64,000 nucleotides of DNA from an uncultured Oscillibacter sp. (GCA_910576865.1 CAJTKE010000015.1:7286-71285); one strand, 5' to 3'; numbered from the stretch's first letter, positions 42,037 to 51,138 are shown. Notes: generated by a model not told the origin, from the sequence alone. Numbers and translations are program-made.

Positions 42037-43437
42037 TCAGCCGATGCCGCCGTACTTGACGCCCAGAATCAGGGCCAGGATGCACAGCACGATGAACCCA
42101 TAGCCCAGATACTCGAACCACTTGCCCACGGGCTTCTTGGCGCCGTGGTTGACTTCCTCCATGGCCTCCTTGCGGGGCAGGACCACGAAGAACATGATGG
42201 CCGCCAGAGCCGCGCCCAGGGGGCAGATGTAGATGGAGACCACGTCCATCCACTGGGAGGTCCAGGGCTGGATCAGCAGGGCCACGATCACGCCGATGAC
42301 GCCGATGATGCCCACGGCGGGAAGCCGCTTCAGCTTGAACTGCTCCTGCATGGTGGCCACGGGTGCCTCATACAGGTTGATGATGGAGCTGATGCCCGCG
42401 AAGAGGACCGCCACATAGAAGATGATGCCGATGATCCGTCCGCCGGGCATCCCGTTGAGGATGTTGACCAGATACACGAACATCAGGCCGGGGCCGGGGT
42501 TCACGTCGCCCATGGCGAAGCCGGAAGCGCCGATGGCCGGGATGATGACGAAGGCGGCCAGCAGAGCAGCCAGGGTGTCGAACAGGGCCACGCGACGGGC
42601 GGAGGAGGGGATGTCCTCATCCTTGGGCAGATAGGAGCCGTAAATCACGGAGCCGTTGCCCGCCACGGACAGGGAGAAGAAGGCCTGACCGAAGGCGTAA
42701 ACCCACACCTGGAGATTCAGCAGGCCCTTGGGGTCCAGAGTGAACAGGAACTTGTAACCCTCGGAAGCGCCGGGCTGGAAGCCAATGTAGACAGCCAGGA
42801 TGACAAACAGGCCGAACAGGACGGGCATCATGATTTTGTTGGCCTTTTCGATTCCGTTGGCCACGCCCATGGCCATGATGATCATCGCCACTACCAGGCC
42901 GATGATCAGCCACACGCTGTTGCCGACGCCGAAGATTCCGCCCTGGAGCATCATGCTGACGGCCTCGCCCAGGGTGGCGGCCTCAGGAGCCGCGCCGCCG
43001 AAGGTGCCGCCGATGGTGCCCATATCCTGGCCCATGGCGTACAGGCTGCCGGAGAGGGACATGAAGGTGTACTTGAAGATCCAGCTCATGACCACGGTGT
43101 AGCCGATGGCCAGCATCATGGAGCCGATGATGGGGACGAGGCCGATGGCCTGGCCCAGCTTCCGGTTGCCGTTTCTGGCCTCGGTGGCGTGGCCGAAGGC
43201 GTCGATGGGACCCGCCTGGGCCCGGCGGCCCAAAGCGAACTCCTCCATGACGCCGGAGTTGCCCACCAGCAGGACGATGATGAAGTAGGGGATCAGGAAG
43301 GTCAGGCCGCCCCAGCGGGCCACCATGATGGGGAAGCGCCAGATGTTGCCCATGCCGACGGCGGAGCCGATGCAGGCCAGGATGAAGCCCCACTGGCTCT
43401 TGAACCCGTCGCGGGTTTGCAAGGTCTCATTGCTCAT
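42037..43437 (-). CDS. NSS-family sodium-dependent transporter
   Basis: 466 residues, about 11-12 membrane helices. The first helix carries the sodium/substrate motif SAVGMGNIWRFP, and later GQAFFSLSVAGNGSVIYGSY is the helix 6-7 region. It co-transports an amino acid with Na+. It follows the tryptophanase-type lyase gene on the same strand, the pairing seen with the characterised tryptophan transporter TnaT of Symbiobacterium, so an aromatic amino acid is the likely substrate. Confidence 0.9.
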   Translation of the reverse strand: MSNETLQTRDGFKSQWGFILACIGSAVGMGNIWRFPIMVARWGGLTFLIPYFIIVLLVGNSGVMEEFALGRRAQAGPIDAFGHATEARNGNRKLGQAIGLVPIIGSMMLAIGYTVVMSWIFKYTFMSLSGSLYAMGQDMGTIGGTFGGAAPEAATLGEAVSMMLQGGIFGVGNSVWLIIGLVVAMIIMAMGVANGIEKANKIMMPVLFGLFVILAVYIGFQPGASEGYKFLFTLDPKGLLNLQVWVYAFGQAFFSLSVAGNGSVIYGSYLPKDEDIPSSARRVALFDTLAALLAAFVIIPAIGASGFAMGDVNPGPGLMFVYLVNILNGMPGGRIIGIIFYVAVLFAGISSIINLYEAPVATMQEQFKLKRLPAVGIIGVIGVIVALLIQPWTSQWMDVVSIYICPLGAALAAIMFFVVLPRKEAMEEVNHGAKKPVGKWFEYLGYGFIVLCILALILGVKYGGIG

Positions 43438-43492
43438 GTAAGAATTTCCTCCTCTTTCTCAATATACACACAACCGCCGGCCAAAAACGAGA

Positions 43493-43556
43493 AAGAGAGG
43501 GCCGTCCGCCGGGTCCATGTCATTATGACCGGGTGTCTTGGCGGACGCCCTCTCCA
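43493..43556 (-). terminator. Stem-loop between lyase and transporter genes
   Basis: GAGAGGGCGTCCGCC pairs with its complement (one bulged base) around a loop that has its own small hairpin (GGTC/GACC). On the minus strand TTTCTCGTTTTT follows. It probably terminates part of the transcripts after the lyase gene, so that the transporter is made at lower level. Confidence 0.5.
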
Positions 43557-43605
43557 AGCTGTACACTCAACCTGCGGTACAGTGGCACTTACTTTTCAGG
43601 GGGAC

Positions 43606-45261
43606 TTACTTCTCCTCGTTGGGATAGGGCTCGAGGAAGGCGTGGAAGTGGCGCATGGGCAGCTTGTGGCCCCAGAGGATGCGCATGTTGGGGATGGTCT
43701 CGCGGTCCTTGTAGAGCTGCGCCACGGCGGCAATGACATAGTCCAGGTGCTCCTGGGTCAGGCGGCTGCGGTCAATGGCGAACCGCACCACGTTGGCAAG
43801 CTCCGCCTGCTGCTCGGGGGTCTTCAGGTCGTACTCCATGGAGAAGTCGCCCAGCTCGGACACGCGGATGCCATAGCGGCGGATCAGCTCCAGGGAGAAG
43901 CCGGTTCCGGCGAAGGTGGTGTGATCCCGCTTGCCGTCGAAGAACTCGTCCATGTTGATGTACACCGCGTGGCCGCCGGCGGGCAGCACCACGCCCTTGA
44001 CTCCGTTCTTGTAGAAGCCCTGGGCCAGGTACTCGCACTGCATGGCCCGGTCATGCTGATAGCCGAAGTCGCAGGACTCATAGAGTCCGGCAGCCAGAGC
44101 CATGATGTCCCGGCCGCTCATGCCGCCGTAGGAGTCGTTGCCATAGCAGGAAATCTGCTTGACCTTGATCAGCACGCCCACGTCCGTCTTGACGGTTCCG
44201 TCCTCGTTGAAGTCGGAGAACTTTTTCCAGAACAGGCCCTTGTCCCGGAAGGCCAGCATGCCGCCCATGTTGGCGTGGCCGTCCTTCTTTGCGGACATGG
44301 TGAACGCGTCGCAGTAGGAGAACATTTCCGTGGCGATCTCGGCAATGGACTTGTCCTCATAGCCGGGCTCGTTCATCTTGATGTAGTAGCAGTTCTCCGC
44401 CCAGCGGGCCACGTCGAACACCAGGGGGATGTCATACTTGTGGGCGACCCGGTTGATTTCCTTGATGTTGGCCATGGAGACCGGCTGGCCGCAGATGGGG
44501 TTGTTGGTGATGCAGGTGAAAATCAGGGGCACGTTCTCCACGCCCACGGCATTGATCAGCTGCTCCAGCTTGTCAATGTCCATGTTGCCCTTGAACGGGT
44601 TCTTCTCATACTTGCCGCCCTCGGGAACCTCGTACAGCAGCTCCTTGTTGTACAGGTTGCGGGGGATGGAGCCCATCTGCTTGATGTTGCCCTCGGTGGT
44701 GTCGAAGTGTCCGTTGGAGGGGATGGTGAAGACCTTGCCGGGATGGCGGGCGGTCAGGATCTTCTTCACGATCTCCATCAGGACGGACTCGGCGGCCCGG
44801 CCCTGCTGAATGATAAAGCTGTTGGGGCGCTCCATCTGCGCGGCGCCGCCGTTGAAGAGGCCGCCCTCATACTCGCACAGATACAGCTCGTTCATCATTT
44901 TTTCGATGTCGCGGCAGTCCGTGCGGACCAGGTCAATGCTCTTCTTCCAGTTCTTCTCCCCGCCACGCTCGAAAATGTCGCGGAAGGTGTCCAGCAGCAC
45001 GTAGTAGCCGGTGTTCCGGCCATAGGCCTCGTCGCCCAGGAACAGGGTGGCCCACTGCTGGTTGGTCATGGCGGTGGTGCCGGAGTCCGACAGCATGTCG
45101 ACGGTCAGCATTCCGGAGGGGAACGCGAACTCGTTCCAGTGGGTGGCGTTCAGGGCGCGCTCACGCTGCTCGACCGTGGCCTGGGGCAGGTCCCGCACAA
45201 CGTATGCGCAGTGCTGGGGCATCGTGACGTTCAGGGGATAGTGCTTCGCATTCTTGTCCAT
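43606..45261 (-). CDS. tnaA: Tryptophanase-type PLP lyase (tryptophanase or tyrosine phenol-lyase)
   Basis: 551 residues, fold-type I PLP enzyme. MLTVDMLSDSGTTAMTNQQWATLFLGDEAY and FTMSAKKDGHANMGG match the beta-eliminating lyase family, with the PLP lysine at 325 or 326. It cleaves an aromatic amino acid to indole or phenol, pyruvate and ammonia. It is ~80 residues longer than the usual 455-475; the extra length is mainly an insertion after DTFRDIF (about residues 95-145, with WKKSIDLVRTDCRDIEKMMN). Which amino acid it uses cannot be decided. Transcribed from a consensus promoter through a 200-nt leader, followed by an NSS transporter and divergent from a YheO-like regulator. Confidence 0.88.
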   Translation of the reverse strand: MDKNAKHYPLNVTMPQHCAYVVRDLPQATVEQRERALNATHWNEFAFPSGMLTVDMLSDSGTTAMTNQQWATLFLGDEAYGRNTGYYVLLDTFRDIFERGGEKNWKKSIDLVRTDCRDIEKMMNELYLCEYEGGLFNGGAAQMERPNSFIIQQGRAAESVLMEIVKKILTARHPGKVFTIPSNGHFDTTEGNIKQMGSIPRNLYNKELLYEVPEGGKYEKNPFKGNMDIDKLEQLINAVGVENVPLIFTCITNNPICGQPVSMANIKEINRVAHKYDIPLVFDVARWAENCYYIKMNEPGYEDKSIAEIATEMFSYCDAFTMSAKKDGHANMGGMLAFRDKGLFWKKFSDFNEDGTVKTDVGVLIKVKQISCYGNDSYGGMSGRDIMALAAGLYESCDFGYQHDRAMQCEYLAQGFYKNGVKGVVLPAGGHAVYINMDEFFDGKRDHTTFAGTGFSLELIRRYGIRVSELGDFSMEYDLKTPEQQAELANVVRFAIDRSRLTQEHLDYVIAAVAQLYKDRETIPNMRILWGHKLPMRHFHAFLEPYPNEEK

Positions 45262-45495
45262 TTTGATCTACCTCCATAAAGTGTGGCTTTCGCCATTTGT
45301 TCAGGAGGTACCCCGGTCGTCGCCGGCCCGGCTTTCCCATGGCCGGACGGGGCGCCTAGCGGACAGTACCTGGTGTAAGGAATGGGGGAAACGCGGACGC
45401 TCCTGGGAGGGGAGCGTCTGGCGCGGAACCGCGAAAAACGCGGCATCCGCTTCTTAGCGTGAGATAATTTTATCAGCACTCCTAAAAAATGTCAA
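45262..45495 (-). promoter_or_regulatory. Promoter and long structured leader of the lyase gene
   Basis: On the minus strand TTGACA (45495-45490), 17 bases, TAAAAT (45472-45467). The ~200-nt leader contains strong hairpins, including CCGCG-TTTTT-CGCGG and GACGCTCC-CCTCCCA-GGAGCGTC. No tryptophan-containing leader peptide of TnaC type was found. The gene's SD is ATGGAGGTAG just before the ATG. Confidence 0.75.
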
Positions 45496-45603
45496 TCCTT
45501 TTTGTGCGTTTTGTATGAATAGCCATTTTCAGCCCAAAATTTTTATAGAAAAGATAAATAACTTTTTGAGGTTAATCTTTTTTCACGATGATAAAAATTT
45601 TCT

Positions 45604-45639
45604 TTGACAGAGGCCCATTTCAGTAATATAATACTGAAA
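45604..45639 (+). promoter_or_regulatory. Consensus promoter with overlapping operator-like repeat
   Basis: TTGACA (45604-45609), 17 bases, TATAAT (45627-45632): a perfect sigma-A promoter. TTTCAGTA-6-TACTGAAA (45618-45639) is a perfect 8-bp inverted repeat centred on the -10 box, which suggests repression, possibly by the regulator itself. Confidence 0.8.
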
Positions 45640-45691
45640 TAAAGCGGAAAACGAAGAACGCGTACCCCCGCGGGAAGGAAAGGTGATTCCT

Positions 45692-46369
45692 ATGTCGGAT
45701 ACTTCCAACGCCCTGCTGCGGCAGTATGTGAAACTGACGGAGTTCCTGGGCGCCGCCCTGGGACCGGACTACGAGGTGGCCCTCCACGACCTGACGGACA
45801 AAGACCGATCCATCATCGCCATCGCCAACGGGTACATCAGCGGCCGGGAGGTGGGCGCGCCGCTGACCAACATGGCCCTGGGGGTTTTGAAGGACGAGAG
45901 CTATGAGTGGCAGGACTACCGCCTGCACTACTCCGGCGTCTCCGTCACCGGCAACCTCCTCCGCTCCAGCACCATGTTCATCAAGGAGGGCGGAAAGCTC
46001 ATCGGGATGCTGTGCATCAACTTCGACGACAGCCGGTATCAGGCCTTCGCCCGGGAGGTCCTGACCCTGTGCCATCCGAATCAGTTTTTTCAGGCCCTGA
46101 CCCAGCCGGAGGAGGTCCCGGCGGACGCCCTCCGGCCGGAGACCTTCCGCAACTCCACCGAGGCCGTGACCCAGGACGCCGTGGCTCACGAGCTGGAGCG
46201 CCTGGGGGTTCCGGCGGACCGCCTGACCTCTGAGGAGCGTCTGCGGATCATCGCCGCCCTGGACGCCAGCGGCATCTTCCTGCTGAAGGGGGCCGTGAAG
46301 GACGTGGCCGCGTGCCTGGGCTGCTCCCAGGCCAGCGTGTACCGCTACCTGTCCCAGATCAAGAAATAG
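45692..46369 (+). CDS. YheO-like PAS/HTH transcriptional regulator
   Basis: 225 residues from the ATG at 45692 (AAAGG eight bases upstream; a GTG nine bases earlier is less well placed). A YheO-type PAS domain fills ~5-120 (YVKLTEFLGAALGPDYEVALHDL, NYISGREVGAPLT-like NGYISGREVGAPLTNM, GKLIGMLCINFDD), and the C-terminal ~55 residues are the HTH (LTSEERLRIIAALDASGIFLLKGAVKDVAACLGCSQASVYRYLSQI). Divergent from the tryptophanase-type operon and therefore its likely regulator; a close analogue is DauR, which responds to D-amino-acid metabolism. Confidence 0.87.
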   Translation: MSDTSNALLRQYVKLTEFLGAALGPDYEVALHDLTDKDRSIIAIANGYISGREVGAPLTNMALGVLKDESYEWQDYRLHYSGVSVTGNLLRSSTMFIKEGGKLIGMLCINFDDSRYQAFAREVLTLCHPNQFFQALTQPEEVPADALRPETFRNSTEAVTQDAVAHELERLGVPADRLTSEERLRIIAALDASGIFLLKGAVKDVAACLGCSQASVYRYLSQIKK

Positions 46370-46385
46370 CGGAGGGAATCGTCTC

Positions 46386-47044
46386 ATGCTTCGACAATAC
46401 GCCCGGCGGACCGGATGGCTTTTGTGCGGCCTGCTGGTCAGCGCCGTGGGCATCGTCATGATGCTCCAGGCCAACGTGGGCCTGGAGCCCTGGAGCGTGC
46501 TCCAGCAGGGCATCGCCCAGACCTGCGGCATCACCTACGGCGTGTCCTCCATCCTGGTGGGAGCGGCGGTCATTCTCATCGCCATCGCCTGCGGGGAGCG
46601 GGTGGGAGTCGGCACCGTCGCCAACATCCTCCTGTGCGGAATCTTCATCGACCTGCTGCTGGCCCTGGGCTGGATTCCCCGAATGGGGAACCTGCCCTCC
46701 GGGGTCCTGATGCTGCTGGCGGGGCTGGAGCTGCTGGCCCTGGGAACCTGGATGTACATGCGCAGCGCCCTGGGCTCCGGCCCCCGGGACGCGCTGATGG
46801 TGGTCCTGGCCCGGAAGGCCGGCCGGTCCGTGGGGCTGTGCCGGGCGGCGGTGGAGCTTGTCATCATCTTCGTGGGCTGGCGGCTGGGGGGGGGCAAGTG
46901 GGCCTGGGCACCGTGATCTCCGCCCTGGGCCTGGGGACGCTGTTCAACCTGAACTTCGCCCTGCTCCGCTTTGACGCGGCGGCGCTCCACCAGGAGGACC
47001 TGATGGAAACCCTCCGCCGCCTCGCCGGGGAAAAGCAGGCGTAA
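46386..47044 (+). CDS. YczE-like membrane protein, frameshifted at a G9 tract
   Basis: About 219 residues when repaired. Five membrane helices and the family motif LQANVGLEPWSVLQQGIA and SGPRDALMVVLA identify a YczE/YitT-type integral membrane protein of unknown function. The first frame ends early at 46916 after RLGGGKWAWAP. With one more G in the run of nine G at 46886-46894 it continues RLGGGQVGLGTVISALGLGTLF to the stop at 47044, which matches the family's VGLGTV motif. So one base is missing from the tract. Co-transcribed 16 bases after the YheO-like regulator. Confidence 0.75.
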
Positions 47045-47072
47045 AGCCCTCCCGCACGGGAGGGCTTTTGTT
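47044..47072 (+). terminator. Intrinsic terminator
   Basis: Perfect 10-bp stem AAGCCCTCCC with GCAC loop followed by TTGTT, overlapping the stop of the repaired YczE-like frame. This position supports 47044 as the true gene end. Confidence 0.85.
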
Positions 47073-47088
47073 CCCGGTATTCCCGGAA

Positions 47089-47562
47089 TCACCGGCGTTT
47101 TTCCATGCGGATGCAGCCCTCCTCGTCGGGAGTCCCCACGCCGTCGGAAAACCGATACCCCAGCCTGAGGTAAAAGTCCCGGGCCGTGATGGAGGAGTGG
47201 ACCGCCACCCGGTCCGCCCGGAGGAAGTACGGGTCCCTCTCCAGAGCTTCCATGATCCTTCTTCCCGCGCTCCTTCTCTGGTACTCCGGCAGGACGAAGA
47301 TGGTCACCAGGATGCTCTCCTTCTCGCTGCCCATGTGGGGCGCGATTCCGCCGCAGCCGATCAGCCCGTCCCCGTCCAGAAGGACGTACAGGTGCTCGCT
47401 CCCGGCCTGCTCCAGCAGGTTTTCAGGCGTGTACAGCTCCAGCATCTCCCGGATGATTTCCGGGGGGTAATCCGGGGCGTTGCTGACCCGCAGCGCCTCC
47501 CCGATGACGGCGGAGACTTCCGCCGCGTCGCGCTCCTGAAACCGCCTGATTTTGAAATTCAT
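47089..47562 (-). CDS. GNAT-family N-acetyltransferase
   Basis: 157 residues from the ATG at 47562 (GAGGTGG upstream). Acetyl-CoA binding motif A is VTIFVLPEYQRRSAGRRIMEALE (~88-110), followed by VHSSITARDFYLRLGYRF (motif B). Substrate unknown; the short single domain is typical of small-molecule or protein N-acetyltransferases. It stands alone between convergent and divergent genes. Confidence 0.88.
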   Translation of the reverse strand: MNFKIRRFQERDAAEVSAVIGEALRVSNAPDYPPEIIREMLELYTPENLLEQAGSEHLYVLLDGDGLIGCGGIAPHMGSEKESILVTIFVLPEYQRRSAGRRIMEALERDPYFLRADRVAVHSSITARDFYLRLGYRFSDGVGTPDEEGCIRMEKRR

Positions 47563-47762
47563 GTTTCCACCTCGCAAACCCTGATTTTTGTGCCTTTCCC
47601 ACAGTATAGCAGACCCGGGCCCCGGGCGCAAGGCAATTCGATCCGCCGGGGCAAACGATAATTCTTCTGGAAATATGACAATTACCTCTTCCCTTTCAGG
47701 GGGAAATTTAGTATAATGGTGTAGTAATGTTTGTTTCAGCGCGGAGGAATTGAGGTGCCCAC

Positions 47763-49511
47763 ATGTCATTGAAGAAAAAACTCTCATCCCTTCTGTTCAG
47801 TTCCAAAAAAGAGGAGCAGGCGGATGAGTCACTCCCCACCGCCCAGGAGCATATCCCCCAGGAGGCCCCGGTCAAGGCGCCGGAGCCCATCCCGGAGGAC
47901 GGCTCCCAACTGGAGATTTCCGCGGATCATCCCATCCGCCAGCTTCATGACCTCCGCCGGCAGGAGGGCTTTTCCCTGCCCTCGCCCCGTCTGTGCATGG
48001 ACGAGGACGGCGTGCTTCCTCCGGAGCTTCTGGAAAAGGAGAAAAGCCGCCTGCAGTCGTCTTTGAAGAGCCTGTGCGGCACCCGGCTGAAAGCCGCCAA
48101 GGGCAGGACCCGGGGCAAGCACAGCAAAAAGAAGGAGGAAGAGGCGGAAGAGGAGGCGCTGTGCCTGGACGCCCGCCCCTGGTTCCACATCTCCTCCGAC
48201 AAGATCTATGCCTGGATGGTGGCCCTCCCCCCTGTCGGCCAGGGGGAGGAGCTGAACCGGAGCATGATCTATCAGGCCCTGCGGGACCACGGCATCTCCT
48301 ACGGGCTGAACACCGCTCTGCTGGACCGGGTGTCCCATGAGCAGGACCGGTATTTCAACCTCTATCTGGTGGCGCAGGGAAAGCCCGCTTTCGACGGGCG
48401 GAACGGCAACATCGTGGACCATTTCCCCCGGGTCCTCCAGCGCACGCTGGACGTGGACGAGTTCGGCCAGGTGGACTACACCGCCCTGAACCTGATCTGC
48501 AACGTCGAGGAGGGCCAGGAGATCTGCCGCCTCATCCGCCCCACAGAGGGTGAACCGGGCCGGACGGTGACGGATCAGGAGGTCCCCGCCAAAAGCGGCC
48601 GGGACGTCCCCCTGCCCAAGGGCCGCAACACCGAGATCAGCGAAGACGGGGAGGCCCTGCTGGCCACCATGCCCGGCCATGTGGAGTTCAGCGGCCGGAG
48701 CTTCCAGGTCAAGCCGGTGCTGGACATCGACGGAGACGTGGACTTCTCCACGGGGAACATCAAATTCGTGGGAGACGTCAACATCAAAGGCGACGTGCTC
48801 AGCGGCTTTTCCGTCAAGGCCATGGGAAATATCTACGTGGGCGGCGTGGTGGAGGCCGGCAGCACGGTGGAGGCCGGCGGCGATCTGACGGTGGTCAAGG
48901 GCATCCTGGGCGACGGGTCCACCGTCATCCGCGCCGGCCGGTGCATCTTCTCCAAATACATTGAAAACGCCACCATCCACGTCCGGGAAAACCTGCAGAC
49001 GGACTGCATCGTCAACGGCAGAATCTACTGCGACGGAGAGGTTCAGGTCCGCTCCGGCCGGGGAAGCATCATAGGCGGACGGGTCTGGGCCGCGAAGCGG
49101 GTCAGCGCCAGCGCCGTCGGCGCCAAGTCGGAGGTGAAGACCTCCATCGTCCTGGGGGGCCTGCCCTGCGCCACCTTCGAGCGGGAACAGGTGCGGGAGG
49201 AGCTGCGGGACCTGAACCGGGAGCTGGCGCGTCTGGACGGCCAGCTGGACAGCACCGTCAAGGCCAGCCTCATGGGCAAGGTCCGGATGAAGCTGTCCGT
49301 GGCCGAGCTGAAGCTGAAGCAGGCGGAGGAGGACCTGGAGGCCGCGAAGGAGAGCCTGAAGGACCAGAAGGAACAGGACAGCGGCCGCATGGAATGCGGC
49401 GTGGCCTATGCGGGGACGGATATCAGCATCGGCAGCGAGTTCCTCCGCCTCCGGCAGGAGACCCACCAGTGTGTGGCAAAGCTGGCCTACGGCGAGATTC
49501 TGCTGATGTGA
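47763..49511 (+). CDS. DUF342/FapA-type protein
   Basis: 582 residues; GAGGTG six bases before the ATG. The first ~130 residues are charged and probably disordered. Residues ~165-500 match the FapA/DUF342 family: RPTEGEPGRTVTDQEVPAKSGRD, then a right-handed beta-helix of repeated short strands (GDVDFSTGNIKFVGDVNIKGDV, VGGVVEAGSTVEAGGDL), and a C-terminal coiled coil (~480-545). The family is linked to polymer assembly and, in gammaproteobacteria, to motility and exopolysaccharide, with molecular role unsettled. No signal peptide, so cytoplasmic. Confidence 0.87.
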   Translation: MSLKKKLSSLLFSSKKEEQADESLPTAQEHIPQEAPVKAPEPIPEDGSQLEISADHPIRQLHDLRRQEGFSLPSPRLCMDEDGVLPPELLEKEKSRLQSSLKSLCGTRLKAAKGRTRGKHSKKKEEEAEEEALCLDARPWFHISSDKIYAWMVALPPVGQGEELNRSMIYQALRDHGISYGLNTALLDRVSHEQDRYFNLYLVAQGKPAFDGRNGNIVDHFPRVLQRTLDVDEFGQVDYTALNLICNVEEGQEICRLIRPTEGEPGRTVTDQEVPAKSGRDVPLPKGRNTEISEDGEALLATMPGHVEFSGRSFQVKPVLDIDGDVDFSTGNIKFVGDVNIKGDVLSGFSVKAMGNIYVGGVVEAGSTVEAGGDLTVVKGILGDGSTVIRAGRCIFSKYIENATIHVRENLQTDCIVNGRIYCDGEVQVRSGRGSIIGGRVWAAKRVSASAVGAKSEVKTSIVLGGLPCATFEREQVREELRDLNRELARLDGQLDSTVKASLMGKVRMKLSVAELKLKQAEEDLEAAKESLKDQKEQDSGRMECGVAYAGTDISIGSEFLRLRQETHQCVAKLAYGEILLM

Positions 49512-49543
49512 CAGCGTGACAGTTTGAAGACAACGGGATGAGC

Positions 49544-49580
49544 CCGGCCGGCCCGCCGCCCTGGCGGAGCCGGCCGGTTT
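49544..49580 (+). terminator. Terminator of the DUF342 gene
   Basis: A 14-bp stem (CCGGCCGGC plus CCGCC, one unpaired A on the far arm) ends in TTTGTC, 33 bases after the stop. Confidence 0.7.
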
Positions 49581-49632
49581 GTCGCAAAAGTCCCTGTTTC
49601 TCTCACATTTTTCAAAAACATGAAAAAGCGCA

Positions 49633-49661
49633 TTGAATTCTCCGCCCGTTTCCTGTATAAT
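49633..49661 (+). promoter_or_regulatory. Sigma-A promoter of the nucleoside ABC operon
   Basis: TTGAAT (49633-49638), 17 bases, TATAAT (49656-49661), 70 bases upstream of the lipoprotein start codon. Confidence 0.8.
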
Positions 49662-49731
49662 CAAAGCAGCCGGGGAGTGTATCCCTCCCCGCCGCTTTCC
49701 ATACACATTTTTATTAAGGAGGAAAACCAGT

Positions 49732-51012
49732 ATGAAGAAGTTTCTTGCATTGCTGCTGTCTATGATTCTGGCCCTGAGTCTGGCCGCCTGCGGAGGCGGC
49801 TCCGATCAGCCGCCCCAGACCACCGACAAACCCGCCGACACGCAGCAGCCCGCGGACTCCGCTCCCGCCGACACCGCCCCCGAGGGCAAAACCGTCAAGG
49901 TGGGCCTGATCTGCATCGGCGACGAAAACGACCAGGGCTACACCTACAACTTCATCCGGGGCAAGGAGGCCGCCACGGAGGCCCTGGCCGCCAAGGGAAT
50001 CACCGTGGACTGGGTGGTCAAGTGGAACATCGGGGAGGACTCCGGCTGTGAGGACGCCAACATCGAGCTGGCGGACGAGGGCTGCGACCTCATCATCAAC
50101 AACTCCTTCGGCTTCGAGCCCTTCATGCTGAAGGTAGCCCCGGACTATCCGGAGATCGAGTTCATCGCCTGCACCAACCAGGCCTCCTGGGGCGACAGCC
50201 TGGACAACACCCACAACGCCTTCGCCAACATCTATGAGGGCCGGTATCTGGCCGGCGTCGTGGCGGGCATGAAGCTCCAGCAGATGATTGACGAGGGCGA
50301 GATCACCGCCGACCAGGCCGTCATCGGCTACGTTGGCGCCTTCTCCTTCGCCGAGGTCATCTCTGGCTTCACCAGCTACTTCCTGGGCGCCCGGAGCGTC
50401 TGCCCCAGCGTCACCATGAAGGTCCAGTTCGTGGGCTCCTGGTCCGACGCCACGGAAGAGGCCAACGCCGCCTCCGCCCTGGCGGACATGGGCTGCGTCA
50501 TGATCTCCCAGCACTCCGACAACACCACCCCGGCCACCACGGCCCAGACCAAGGGCGTCTTCCACACGGGCTACAACAACGACATGATTTCCGTGGCCCC
50601 CGAGGCCTCCCTCATCGGCACCCGGATCAACTGGGCCCCCTACTTCGAGTACGCCATCGAATCCGTGGCCAACGGAGAGAGCTTTGACCAGGACTGGTGC
50701 CACGGCATGGATATGGACGCCGTGGTCATGACGGACCTGAACGAGGCCATCGCCGCCCCGGGCACTGCCGAGAAGCTGACGGAGGTCGAGGCCAAGATTC
50801 GCTCCGGCGAGCTCCAGGTCTTCGACACCAGCACCTTCACCATTGAGGGCAAGGTCCTGGAGAGCGCTTTCGCCCTGGATACCGACGGGGATTTCGCTCC
50901 CGACTCCGAGGAGGCCGTGTTCGACGGCGCCTTCCACGAGTCCTATTTCCAGTCCGCTCCCTACTTTGCCCTGCGCATCGACGGCATCGACTGGATCAAC
51001 GAGGCGTTCTAA
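49732..51012 (+). CDS. BMP-family nucleoside-binding lipoprotein
   Basis: 426 residues from the ATG at 49732 (AAGGAGG upstream). Lipoprotein signal MKKFLALLLSMILALSLAAC with lipidated Cys20, a short acidic linker, then a PnrA/BmpA-type periplasmic binding fold (VKVGLICIGDENDQGYTYNFIRG, GCDLIINNSFGFEPFMLKVA, IGYVGAFSFAEVISGFTSYFLGARS). It presents nucleosides, probably purine type, to the permeases encoded downstream. A strong hairpin separates it from the ATPase gene, which favours excess binding protein. Confidence 0.92.
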   Translation: MKKFLALLLSMILALSLAACGGGSDQPPQTTDKPADTQQPADSAPADTAPEGKTVKVGLICIGDENDQGYTYNFIRGKEAATEALAAKGITVDWVVKWNIGEDSGCEDANIELADEGCDLIINNSFGFEPFMLKVAPDYPEIEFIACTNQASWGDSLDNTHNAFANIYEGRYLAGVVAGMKLQQMIDEGEITADQAVIGYVGAFSFAEVISGFTSYFLGARSVCPSVTMKVQFVGSWSDATEEANAASALADMGCVMISQHSDNTTPATTAQTKGVFHTGYNNDMISVAPEASLIGTRINWAPYFEYAIESVANGESFDQDWCHGMDMDAVVMTDLNEAIAAPGTAEKLTEVEAKIRSGELQVFDTSTFTIEGKVLESAFALDTDGDFAPDSEEAVFDGAFHESYFQSAPYFALRIDGIDWINEAF

Positions 51013-51040
51013 GCAGGCATACGCAACAGACGAACTCCAT

Positions 51041-51070
51041 AGGGGGCCCCGCGGGGCCCCCTGTTTGTTT
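51041..51070 (+). terminator. Partial terminator inside the ABC operon
   Basis: Perfect 10-bp stem AGGGGGCCCC with a two-base nominal loop, then GTTTGTTT, 29 bases after the binding-protein stop and before the ATPase gene. Likely lets only part of the transcripts continue. Confidence 0.7.
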
Positions 51071-51138
51071 CCACACATCCGGACTCCGCCCGGCACAGCG
51101 TCTTTGCCGCCGGGACCTCTTAGAAAGGATGAGCGTTT

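Noticed and set aside
45231..45479. Leader peptide or small gene overlapping the lyase start
   Set aside because: The frame overlaps the lyase SD and start, has no own binding site and no regulatory Trp codons early in the frame.
46886..46894. Phase variation of the YczE-like gene by the G9 tract
   Set aside because: Possible, but two other genes show the same one-base loss in short runs where slippage is unlikely, so sequence error is the simpler reading.
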